A stretch of DNA of 64,000 nt from Lathyrus oleraceus (taxonomy: Eukaryota; Streptophyta; Magnoliopsida; Fabales; Fabaceae), in assembly GCF_024323335.1 (NCBI RefSeq), contig NC_066583.1:17654665-17718664 (forward strand), in the 5' to 3' direction. The position numbers and the translations under genes are program-made. The stretch's first letter is position 1; each line of letters begins with the position of its first letter. This document shows positions 34,324 through 44,867 of this stretch, piece after piece. Below the pieces are notes generated by a model. That model saw nothing but the letters and a program-made list of their open reading frames with translations. It was not told the origin of the DNA and searched no databases.

Positions 34324-34724
34324 AGCAAGTAAAAAGATGGAAATGACTTGGATGCCCTTCAACTTGAAAATAGGAGGGAACCGTTTTTCCTCTTGTGGCG
34401 CCCGCCACAAGGCCATGGCGCCCGCCACAAGCACAATATGGGGCGCCTTAGTGGAAGTAGTGGGAAAACGTGGGAGTTGATGGAAGTTGAATTTGACACG
34501 TCATGGAAGGGTCTATGGCGCCAGCCATGGGGTAGGCCACAAAAACAAAATGCTGGATTTTAGGGTTTTTAGCCCTTTTTCACTCCTTTTCTTGATCGGG
34601 GCTCCGATTAAAGTAAAAACCTGAAAACAAAGGAAAACATAGAAATAACACAACAAAATGACAATAAAACAACTAGAATTCATGTGAAATCGGAGTCGAA
34701 AATACGTAAATTTCAGTGTTATCA

Positions 34725-34745
34725 AACTCTCCCATACTTAAACCT
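34725..34745 (-). other. Athila polypurine tract region
   Basis: The minus strand reads GTATGGGAGAGTT directly before the LTR start TGATAAC, the expected site of plus-strand priming. Confidence 0.65.
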
Positions 34746-35840
34746 TTACTTGTCCTCAAGCAAAACATTATAAAGCTCATGAAAGAAAAACTGGTGTAAA
34801 CGAATGCTTCAGGTAAATATTCTAAGTTCAAGTCAGGATGCAGTGATAGGTACTAACTGAGTGAACTAAGGGTATCATGATGACACTAATCCGCAAATAC
34901 GGACATAAACTTCATTCCTATATTAACCAACCCATATTATCCCACAATACCTAGGCCTGCCTCTTCATCTCTTTTTGTGTCCTTTTCATTCAGGCGCAAT
35001 CACATTAAGCCCGTTATCCGTACATGCTTCATAGTAGAGTGGCCTGTTAGTGATTATGATATGAGAATGGGGTTTCTGGCACATAAATATGTGTAAACCC
35101 TTTTATTGGACCCAATTGAAGTTGTGGGGGATCAGATCGTAACCCGCCCTACCGAGTTCAGTGCCAGATACCTCTGAACCAACTAACAGTGGGTAAATTT
35201 TTCTTTTTCTTTTTCTTTTTCTTTTTGTAGCAATTTTTACAATTCTTTGGTTTAAATGACTTTGTGAGGGTCACCTATACCGGAGTTGCCTTTTTGCTTT
35301 CTTTTATTTTTTTGTTTGTTTTTCTGGATCATTCACTTATTTGCATCGGTCCCCTACGTAGAGGATGCGTAGGCCGGAGCTGACTGCTGAGATAAACTAC
35401 TGAGGACTTATACGGAAATGATGATTAAGGCCATGGTATATGGGGTTTCGGGAATGATTCCTATATTTACGAAGCTTATGGTGCTAAAACAGATACTGCT
35501 GTTTCGCAAAGTTCTCCCAAGTCATCGCATCCTTACTCAAAACATGTCTTTAAAACCTGAAAACTTTCGGAATAACACTATTTTCTTTTGCAATTTTTTT
35601 TCTGGTGGGGCTAAAGGTATGGGGAGGTAGGATTGTACTAAAGATCTACTGTATTTGGTGACTCGTCAGACTCATGCATTATATTAAGAAGCAAAATAAA
35701 CAACTAAAAGGAAATAAACTATCTAAAAACAGCAAATAAAACTGGAAATATAAGGAAAACGATAAATGCTCCTCCCACACTTAAATCGAACATTGTCCCT
35801 AATGTTTCGAAATAAGATAAGGGAAGAGTTACCTGGAGAC
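34746..35840 (-). other. Athila 3' untranslated region
   Basis: Non-coding. It includes a plus-strand TTTTTC repeat at about 35196-35228, which in element sense is a GAAAAA purine tract. I saw no other gene-like feature. Confidence 0.6.
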
Positions 35841-37296
35841 CTATTGCTGACCACTAATGCCCTCGCCATCCTGAGGTGGACGATGGGATCGGGTACGACG
35901 ACGATCTCTCTGATCCATCCTCGCCTGCAGGGCATCCTGAGCGGTCCTCACCTCTCGAAGGTTACCTAAAATGGAACCTTGAGTAGCTTCGATGAGCGCC
36001 ATGTGTCGCTGGTTGTGTTGTTGCTGACGGGCTTGCGTATTTGTTATCGCTTGCAGAGACTGTAGAACAGTGTCGTAGGACCTGTCTGTCCTCCGCTGCG
36101 ACTCTTGCATAAAGCTCATGTTGTCCGACATTTGTTGCTGGATGGTAGAGAGTAGGTCATCTTGCCTTTGCTCTCTAGCCATGTGGTCTCGCCACATCTC
36201 CTCTGTAATATAGAAGCCAGGAGTGGTACCTGCAGAAGAAGAAGATGGTGCGGTGTGTGGTGGTGAAGGATGATGGGGGGACACATGGGGTACGGGAGAT
36301 CTCTCTCTCCGATCATATTCATCATCAGTGTCTGGTCCCGCCTCATCAGGAATGTTAGGAGGAAGAGGACCCAAAACAGGTGGAGCATCTAAATCGTAGG
36401 TCCAATTCCTCTCATCTCGTTATCTGTACGTCTAGTACAAGGTAGGATAATAGATGGGATGGCTACACCATGAACCATAAGTGTATTACCTCCTTCTCTC
36501 CTTGAACGATACAATTTCATGTCTCACATAAATTTTAGGGTAATTGTGCGAGGAGGTAAGGGGTCTAGGGTGGCCATCTCATTGTTCAGGTTAAGTGCCC
36601 GAGCAATAGAAGTAATCAATCTACCAAAAGAAATCGGTCCCGCTTTATTCAAAGTTAAAATCATATGGGCAAGTATGAACGGAACCGAATTAATTAGCCT
36701 ATTTGTGAGGCTTCCTTGCAAATATAGAATTCTCTAGCGTTAACCTTATTTGGATTCTCCCAGCCAAAAATAGTGCATGCCAACAGATATCTAAAAACTC
36801 TGATGGTCGGGTTATGGATAGTTGAGGCAAGAACTCCTTCAAAAGAGTTTATGGAAGTGTTTGATAAACGCTCCCAGAAGGAAAATACCTCAACAGACCA
36901 TTCGGAATCCAAAGGGGCCTCACAAATAGCACCTTCCCCATGAGGGATCCCTAACAAGCTGGCTAGTTCGTTGGTACTGAACTCGTATTCAACAACAAAC
37001 ATTCTAAATTTAACAGTACCAACTGTGCTAGCAGTGTTAGGGTTGACAATATAGATTAAGGAACTCAAAAATTCAATTGTTAACCGCTCATAGGTGGGTT
37101 CTTTGATGGTAAAGAAATTATGCAAACCTAAGTTATCTAATAAATGGAAAATGCTATGATAGATACCTAAAGTGTAGAGACAGTTTTCGTCAACATACCT
37201 TGTCGGGAGGATTTCCCGATTTTGCAACCGTTCAATAATTTTTCTTTGTCTATCCCCCGGTTTCCCTCCTCGAAGAATGAATCCGTTGAACTCCAT
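35841..37296 (-). pseudogene. Athila 3' ORF, copy B (ATHILA ORF-1-like, function unknown)
   Basis: It starts at Met 37296. The first 200 residues contain [51 protein letters not shown] and [19 protein letters not shown], ending in a frameshift near 36720. The frame then continues with [14 protein letters not shown] and GPISFGRLITSIARALNL (36721-36524), and after further shifts with a Pro/Ser-rich and Gln-rich C-terminal part (36374-35841, 177 residues, many DNM/QR/Q runs predicting coiled coil). It resembles the ORF found in the env position of Athila relatives. I see no signal peptide or membrane segment, so a true envelope function is unlikely for this copy. Confidence 0.7.
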
Positions 37297-37951
37297 TTGA
37301 ATGCTCTTAAAAAGTGAATGAAGAAGATGAAGTGGTTGGTGAAAAGGTTAGATTTTTACAAAATCCGACGGATGAAATCGAAAATGGAAAGTGGATTAAT
37401 GATTTGTGTGGTATGGTGGTTAGGAAAGTATGAGCTTTTTGTGGGTTCAAGGACTTTTTTTCCAAGGTGAAAAAATGGGTTTGGGAGGTTGTAAGTTGCA
37501 AAAATGGTGAAGAAAAGGGGTCTGCCCCGACCATTTACAGACGCTGTGACGGGCGCCACAGGTCCTATGGCGGGCGCCACAAGGCAAAATCTGGCTGGGC
37601 CAGATTTTGGTCCTTTGGTTTGGGCTTCTCTTGTCTTTTGGCTTTGATGGGTCTGGATAACATTTGTCTTGTGATTCTCCTAGTCTCTTTGACTTGCATA
37701 ATTTTATAAAAGTAAAAACGAAAAATAAAAAGTGAAACTGAAACAAAAACAAAAACAGAAATTAAATATAAATAAATAACTGAAAAATTAAAATGCACAT
37801 AAAGTAAATATAAAACATATATAGATAAAAATAGAAATACTAATGTATAGTAGTGGTTTATATAATATTCTAAATGCTATAAAATAAAATAGATTATATA
37901 AATACGATAAATATATATAAAAGAGAAATAAAATGAAATGAAATGGTGAGA
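37297..37951. other. Spacer between the two Athila 3' ORFs
   Basis: AT-rich, no credible gene. At about 37548-37582 it carries GACGGGCGCCACAGG and GGCGGGCGCCACAAGG words, similar to the GGCGCCCGCCACAAGG words of the element's own LTR. Confidence 0.55.
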
Positions 37952-39229
37952 TCAGGTAGTAGGGGTGTCGTCTGCCTGAATGGATCCACGGAGCATGGCT
38001 ATCTCTTGCCTGAGCTCTACGATCTCCTGATATAGACAATCAGCTTCAGTAGCATGGGTGAGATCAGGCACTCCCATCTGTAAAGTTAGGTCTGCCACTT
38101 CCTGTCTAAGCTCTACAATCTCTTTACGGCACTCACCAATCTGGATGCGTATGTCGGGTGTCTGCAATGAATGATTATTAGAGAAAACAGTGATTCTAGG
38201 AGATGGTGGTGTAGGCGTGTATTCAGCAGCGGGTGGTGATCTCGGTGCCTCGACGGTCTCTCCCTGGCCCTCTAGAGTATAACTCCAATTCGCTGGATCA
38301 TGCACACTGGTCATCATAGGGTCTGGCAGTGTGAAATAATGGATGGCCTCACTGTCGACTAACAATCGGAACTAACATGGGTGGAAAGAGGCTCTCCTCA
38401 TCAATCCTCTGGTCAAACAGAAATCGATGTCCATGGTAGTGTATCCACAGTAGATCCGAAGATGTGACAGCTTGCGAGACAGACCTAAAGCGACAACAAT
38501 CTGTGTGATGATTCCACCCACATGGATGACTCCTTTGGTGGATCTGGAGATATCGCTGAGACTGTATAATAAAAAGCTCCCACATGCTACTGGACGAGAC
38601 TGGGATGCACAAAATAATAGGAAGATCTCCTCTTCACTCAGTAGTGTCTCTGCATCCGGTCTTCCCAGGAAGGAATGTGCTAATATCATCTGAAAATATC
38701 TAAAGGCTGGGTTATGTATGACATAAGATAGCTGCATAGATGGATCTTGGCTTCCGCCACCTGATATATCACTCCAAAACTTCTCCACCTCCTTACCCAG
38801 AAAATATCCCATAGGTGTCTCTGGGATAGCATCGGGAGTGGTCTAGAAACCCAACAGGTCGCCGAACTCTTTCTGGCTGAAGGAGTACTCAACTCCGAAA
38901 ATTCTGAAAGTAGCATACCCATCTGGTCCAGAGTATGGGTCGTAGTTGAATGAACTTAGGAACTCCAAAGTCAGGTTCCTATATGTGTTACTCAAGTCAT
39001 CGACAAATTCGTCCCAGTGAAGCTGGTGGCTAAGGAATCGGATACTCGGCTCGATACCCAGTGCCTCTATACAGTGCTGATGGGGATAACATGTGGGTGC
39101 CATAGGACGCTGATACAGAGCGATGTAGCGCTCTCTCTGAGCATTATCTCTATAGGCCACGTGCATGTCATCGAAATCCTGCATCCTGTAAAAGTTAAGA
39201 AAGTGATCCTGAAAATACAAACCATTCAA
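37952..39229 (-). pseudogene. Athila 3' ORF, copy A (ATHILA ORF-1-like, function unknown)
   Basis: A single frame of 426 codons from Met 39229 to the stop at 37952, interrupted by TAG at 38843-38845 and TAG at 38372-38374. Motifs parallel copy B: CIEALGIEPSIRFLSHQL, LTLEFLSSFNYD, FRIFGVEYSFSQKEFGDLLGF, VIHNPAFRYFQMILAHSFLG and IHVGGIITQIVVALGL. The tail has two heptad segments, KEIVELRQEVADLTLQ and QEIVELRQEIAMLRG, predicting a coiled coil. It begins 145 bp after the integrase stop, in the env position. It is paralogous to copy B but clearly diverged. No membrane segment is evident. Confidence 0.75.
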
Positions 39230-39374
39230 ATCTTAGTCTCAATGCAAAATATGATATTATAAAATAAAAATAAAAATAAAAATAAATAAATGTGAAAAAA
39301 GTAAAATGAAAGAAAAACCATGGGTTGCCTCCCACGCAGCGCTTGTTTAACGTCATTAGCTTGACGATTAGAAT

Positions 39375-41840
39375 TTATACACCTGTAGTAGTAGGAATTG
39401 GTGGATCAATCAGGGTGTGGCTTGAGTAGTATGCTGGAATGTCTCCTCCTTCGTAGAGCTTCAGTCTTTGTCCATTTACAATGAATGGACTACAGGTTTC
39501 GTTCTTGATTTCTACGGCTCCGGATCTTAGAATCTTGGATACTCCGAAAGGACCAATCCATCTTGGACGTAGCTTTCCAGGGAAGAGTCGCAATCTAGTG
39601 TTGAAAAGGAGAACAAAATCGCCTATATTAAAGTTTTTCTTTACTATTCTTTTGTCGTGATAGGCTTTTGTCCTCTCTTTATATATTTTTGCATTCTTGT
39701 AGGTCGATTGCCTAAGTTCTTCTAATTTATGAATGTCTAGGGTACGCTTTTCTCCAGCGGCTAGGTAGTATAAATTCAAAGTTTTAATGGCCCAATAGGC
39801 TTTATGCTCTAATTCGAACGGTAAGTGACAAGATTTTCCATAGACTAGTTGGTAAGGAGTAGTTCCTATAGGGGTTTTGAAAGCGGTTCTATAGGCCCAT
39901 AATGCTTCATGAAGCTTCTGAGACCAGTCTCTCCTAGAAATAGAAACAGTTTTCTCTAGGATTTGTTTTATCTCCCTATTAGATACTTCTACTTGGCCAC
40001 TAGTCTGTGGGTGGTATGGTGTTGCTACTCTATGTTTAACTCCATATTTTCTTAAAAGTTTGTCAAATATTCTCGATATAAAGTGTGATCCTCCATCGCT
40101 TATGACTAAACGTGGTGTTCCAAATCTAGGGAATATATAGTTTTTAAATAGTTTGATTACTACCCTAGTGTCGTTTGTGGGTGCAACTATAGCTTCAATC
40201 CACTTAGACACATAGTCTACAGCTACTAAGATATACCTGTTTCCTAAGGATGGTGGGAAAGGTCCCATGAAATCTATACCCCATACGTCGAAGAGTTCTA
40301 CTTCCTGAATGTTTCTTAGAGGCATTTCATCACGTCTTGAAATGTTTCCAGTGCGTAGACATCTATCACACTTGACAATGTAAGCATAGACATCACGCCA
40401 CATGGTAGGCCAGAATAGGCCAGCTTGAAGAATCTTGGCGTATGTCTTAGAGGTGCTCGCATGTCCACCATAAGGTGCAGAATGACAATGCTCGATAATA
40501 CTATTTACCTCTTCTTCTGGAACGCAACGGCGAAAAATGCCATCTTTACCCCTTTTGAAAAGGAGTGGTTCGTCCCAATAGAAGTTTCTCACATCGGGGG
40601 AGAATCTCTTCTTGCGGTGGTAGTCAAGATCAGGGGGTACTATATCAGCAGCTAGGTAATTAACGAAGTCTGTATACCAGGGTACGTTACTTATTGCTAA
40701 GGAATTTTGGGAGTGCTCATAAAGATCTAGGTTATTATCTTCAATGGTTTCTACTCTAGCTATCAGTCTATCATAGGCAAAATCATCATTTATGGGTACT
40801 AGTTCAAGTTTTTGATGTTCTAGCCTAGAAAGGTGATCGGCTACTACATGTTCAGTTCCTTTTTTATCTCTTATATCTAAATCAAACTCTTGTAGTAATA
40901 GAATCCATCGGAGTAACTTGGGCTTGGCATCTTTTTTACTTAATAGGTAACGAATGGCAACATGATCGGTGTAAACAATAATTTTTGCTCCTACTAGATA
41001 AGATCTAAATTTGTCTATAGCGAAAACTACAACGAGTAATTCTTTTTCAGTTGTTGCGTAGTTAAGTTGGGCAGCATCTAGGGTTCTACTGGCATAATAA
41101 ATGGCATGTAATTTTTTATCTTTCCTTTGTCCTAGAACGGCTCCAACTGCGTAATCACTAGCATCACACATTATCTCAAAAGGTTCCGACCAATCGGGTG
41201 GTTTTATAATGGGTGCTGAGATTAATGCTTGCTTTAAAAGATTAAATGCGTCATTACATTTTTCATCAAAAATGAATTCAACATCTTTCATTAAAAGTCC
41301 AGTTAAAGGTTTGGTTATTTTGGAGAAGTCCTTAATAAAACGCCGGTAGAATCCAGCGTGTCCAAGAAAGCTTCGGACTTCTCTGATGGTTTTGGGGGGT
41401 TTTAGGTTTTCTATAACTTCTATTTTGGCTTTATCTACCTCTATACCTTTTTCGGAAACTATATATCCTAAAACTATTCCTTCGGTCACCATGAAATGAC
41501 ATTTTTCCCAGTTTAGCACGAGGTTCACCTCCACACATCTCTCCAGGATTTTCTCAAGGTTAGCAAGACAATTGTGGAAATCAAATCCGCAAACCGAGAA
41601 ATCATCCATAAACACTTCCATGATAGCATCTAGGTAATCTGCAAAGATTGACATCATGCAGCGTTGGAAAGTAGCTGGGGCGTTACAGAGGCCGAACGAC
41701 ATTCGTCTGTAGGCAAAAGTTCCATAAGGGCATGTAAAGGTAGTTTTTTCTTGATCTTCGGGGTGAATAGGTATTTGGAAAAATCCAGAGTATCCATCTA
41801 GATAACAGAAGTAAGAGTGTCTGGCTAGACGCTCCAACAT
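39375..41840 (-). pseudogene. Athila RT (C-terminal part), RNase H and integrase, open over 821 codons
   Basis: The longest open frame in the window. RT box FMDD at residues 77-80. RNase H catalytic residues all present: Asp226 (CDASD), Glu267 (TEKELL), Asp292 (YTDH) and Asp335 (VADHLSRL). Integrase zinc finger His451/453, His460, Cys491, Cys494, and catalytic Asp523 (WGIDF), Asp582 (SDGGSHF), Glu618 (QVEVSNRE) with the 35-residue gap. The C-terminal part contains [13 protein letters not shown]. It is the continuation of the gag-pro-RT frame, separated only by a TAA at 41841-41843, where relatives have Gln. No inactivating change is seen within this stretch. Confidence 0.95.
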
Positions 41841-42707
41841 TTAGTCTATAAATGGTAAAGGGAAATGATCCTTCCTAGTTGCTTTATTTAATTTTCTATA
41901 ATCTATACACATCCGCCATCCTCCTTCTAAACGTTTTGCTACATGTTCGCCTTTATCGTTTTGCACGACTGTGATGCCTCCCTTTTTAGGTACTACATGC
42001 ACAGGGCTCACCCACTTACTATCCGAGATCTGATAGATTATACCTGCCTCAAGTAACTTAAGAACTTCCTTCTTAACAACATCACTCATTATAGGGTTTA
42101 TTCTTCTCTGATGCTCCCTAGAGGGTTTTGAATCTTCTTCTAGCGAAATCCGATGCATGCATACGGATGGGCTTATACCTTTCAGGTCAGAGATATTATA
42201 TCCTAAGGCTGAGGGATGTCTTCGTAAAACGTCTAAAAGTTGGTTCGTTTCCTCATGGCTTAAGGTAGTGCTAACTATCACTGGACGGTTCATCTTTTCA
42301 TCGAGGAACTCATATCTCAGGTTCTTAGGCAGTTCCTTAAGTTCTAAGGTTGGTTTCTTAGGGCATGGCAAAGGATCTGGGGTAAGGGATAAACATTCGT
42401 AAAGGTTATCATCGATGTAGGGTTTCTTAAAGTCATCATCTTCCCTTATGAGAGTTGATGGTAACTTAATTGTTTTTATAATTTCTTTTTGTTCTAACTC
42501 TCTAACACATTCATCAATGATATCTAAGGCATAACACGAGTCTCCCATCACAGGTGCCATAAGAAATTTCGAAAGTATAAATTCTATTTTCTCGTCACTT
42601 ACCTCAAATGTCAACTTTCCTTTCTTGACATCTATTATGGCTCCTGCAGTCGATAAGAATGGTCTACCTAGAAGGATTGGTATATCATTGTCCTCTTTGA
42701 TGTCCAT
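41841..42707 (-). pseudogene. Athila protease C-terminus to RT N-terminal part
   Basis: It opens with VMDIKEDNDIPILLGRPFL, the protease end (ILLGRPFL), and continues through a linker to RT motifs ISDSKWVSPVHVVPKKGG, WRMCIDYRKLNKATRKDHFPLP and FID. The frame is shifted relative to gag because one base is missing near 42739-42740. It ends at the TAA at 41841-41843, after which RT continues in the same frame. Confidence 0.92.
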
Positions 42708-44776
42708 GACAATGAAATCAGTAGGGATAAATAACTGACTATCCTAACAGGAACATCTTCTAAAATGCCTATCAGATACTTGACAAATCTATCGGCTAAC
42801 TGAAGTGACATCTTAGTGGGTTGTAATTCTCCTAAGTTTAACCTCTCACAAACCGCTAAAGGCATTAGGCTCACACTAGCTCCTAAGTCTAGAAAAGCTT
42901 TATCGATGATATGATTACCCAGAAGACAAGGAATGGAGAAATTTCCAGGATCTTTATCTTTCTTTGCTAATTTATCCTCAGAAATAGCATTACATTCCAA
43001 AGGCTTCGGATCGTCAAGTCTACGTTTGTTGGTAAGGATGTATTTCAGAAACTTTGCATAAGAAGGTATTTGGGTGATGGCTTCTATGAAAGGGATTTCT
43101 ACATGAAGTTTTTCTATAACTTTAATAAATTTTTGATACTGTTTATTAATCTGGGTTTGTTTGAGTCTTTGTGGATATGGTATAGGTGGTTTATATGGCG
43201 GGGGTGGTACGTAAATTTTATCTTTAGGTTCTTCTCCTTTCTCTCGACCTCCTTGGTTTTCAGATTCCTCTGGTTCCTTTACTTTGTCCGGGAGTTTGGT
43301 ACATTCCTTAGAAGTTTTGGGTTCACTCAATCTTGGGTTTGGTGGCTCATCATAAGCGTTCCCACTTCGTAGGGTAATGGCATTGGCTTGTCCTCTCGGA
43401 TTTTGTTGAGGTTGTCCAGGGAATTGTCCTCCAGGTGTAGTCTGAGGGGCTTGGTTTAAAGCTACCTGAGAGATCTGGGTTTCAAGCATCTTGGTATGAG
43501 TAACTATTTGGTCAACCTTGGTTCCTAACTGAGTAATCAATTCGTTAACATGAATGTTTTGGTTCATGAACTCCTTGTTTTGTTGGGTTTGAGCAGTGAT
43601 AAAATTTTCCATAATTTTCTCAAGGCTCAGCTTTGGTGGTACAGGTTGCATAGGTTGATTTGATCTTGGGGCTTGATAACTAGGCCTCGGAGGTGCATTA
43701 TTTTGAATAGGGTTATTGTTTTTATAGGAGAAGTTAGGGTGATTCCTCCATCCAGGGTTATAGGTATTCGAGTATGGGTTCCCTTGGGTGTAGTTCACTT
43801 GCTCAGAGTGGGTTTCATTTAATAGACTGCATTCTGCAGATTGGTGTCCTTTGGTTCCACATATCTCACAATCCGACGAAACTGCGACTACAGTATTCGG
43901 GTTTGTGTACATATGTTCGACTTTGAGGGCTAATGCGTCCATTTTAGCTTGCATCATGTCTATAGAGCTTAGTTCATGCACTCCTCCTTGGGCTTCCTTC
44001 TTTTCAACTGTCGCTCGTTCGACTCGCCATGATTGATGGTTTTGAGCCATGTCTTCAATGAGGGCACTAGCTTCAGGATAAGGTTTGTTCATCAGAGCAC
44101 CGCCTGCGGCAGCGTCGATGGTCATCTTTGTGTTATAGTGAAGTCCATTATAGAAGGTTTAAATGATTAACCAATTTTCTAAGCCATGATGTGGGCATGC
44201 TCGTAACAACTCTTTATATCTCTCCCAAGATTTGAACAACGATTCTCCTTGGTTTTGGGTAAATCTAGTTATATGGTTTTGAAGAACGGCGGTCTTACTC
44301 GGGAGAAAATATCTAGCAAGGAAAACTCTTCTAAGGTTATCCCAAGTCGTAATGGAATTGGGTGGAAGGAAATCTAACCATGATAGGGCTTTATCTCTGA
44401 GGGAAAAAGGAAATAATCTTAAACGTATTGCCTCAGGAGAAGCTCCATTGGTTTTAAAAGTATCTGCTAATTAAAGAAATATTTTCAAATGTTGGTTAGG
44501 GTTCTCGGTAGCGAGACCCGCGAATTGTCTCTGTTGCACTAGTTGCAACAGGGATGGTTTAAGTTCGAAATTATTTGCTGGAATTATTGGGTTTACTATA
44601 CTAGAACTAGGTTCTTCATTAGATGGTTGAGCGAAATCTTTAACAGGTCTTTGGTTTTGATCTTCGGCCATAGCTCTCTTAATTCTATGAAAGAATAAAC
44701 GTGCGCGAGCGTAACGTTCAGGTTCCGCCAGAGGGTTTACTAAGCTTAAACTTCTGGTGCTGCGAGTTCTTCGCAT
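42708..44776 (-). pseudogene. Athila Gag and protease active site
   Basis: Frame from Met 44776 (MRRTRSTRSLS) through a TAA at 44471-44473 and another at 44159-44161, both at Gln-type positions, then open to about 42740. The gag core (RLRLFPFSLRDKALSWLDFLPP, FLARYFLPSKT, ESLFKSWERYKELLRACP) lies between the two stops. A CCHC zinc knuckle, CEICGTKGHQSAEC, is at residues 86-99 of the 44125 frame, and the protease active site DLGAS (413-417) follows a Pro-rich linker. A one-base deletion near 42739 breaks the frame just after GILEDVPVRI. The start is chosen because it lies close downstream of the PBS and matches the usual Athila gag N terminus. Confidence 0.9.
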
Positions 44777-44843
44777 TGACCGGCGGGAAATAACCTAAGT
44801 CTAAACGATATAACAACAGGAAAATGAAATTTGACGAAATTGG

Positions 44844-44861
44844 TCCCCGACAACGGCGTCA
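44844..44861 (-). other. Athila primer binding site (tRNA-Asp type, two changes)
   Basis: The minus strand reads TGACGCCGTTGTCGGGGA, six bases after the LTR end. The canonical Athila PBS is TGGCGCCGTTGCCGGGGA, so this differs at two positions, one G-to-A and one C-to-T. Confidence 0.85.
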
Positions 44862-44867
44862 AAAACT

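Larger units (their letters stand above)
32921..34724 (-). repeat. Athila element 3' LTR
   Basis: It contains the 27-bp tandem array (33715-34050), a TATA box at 34316-34323 (minus strand TATAAATA) and two GTGGCGCCCGCCACAAG palindromic words at about 34395-34431. Compared with the 5' LTR it has about 48 extra bp near 34070-34120 and an additional 20-bp GGCGCCCGCCACAAGGCCAT unit. ORFs in it (33799-34074) are translations of the tandem array. Confidence 0.95.

Noticed and set aside
37952..39229. Calling the Athila 3' ORF an envelope gene
   Set aside because: The position fits, but no signal peptide, membrane span or cleavage site is evident in either copy. The neutral name is safer.
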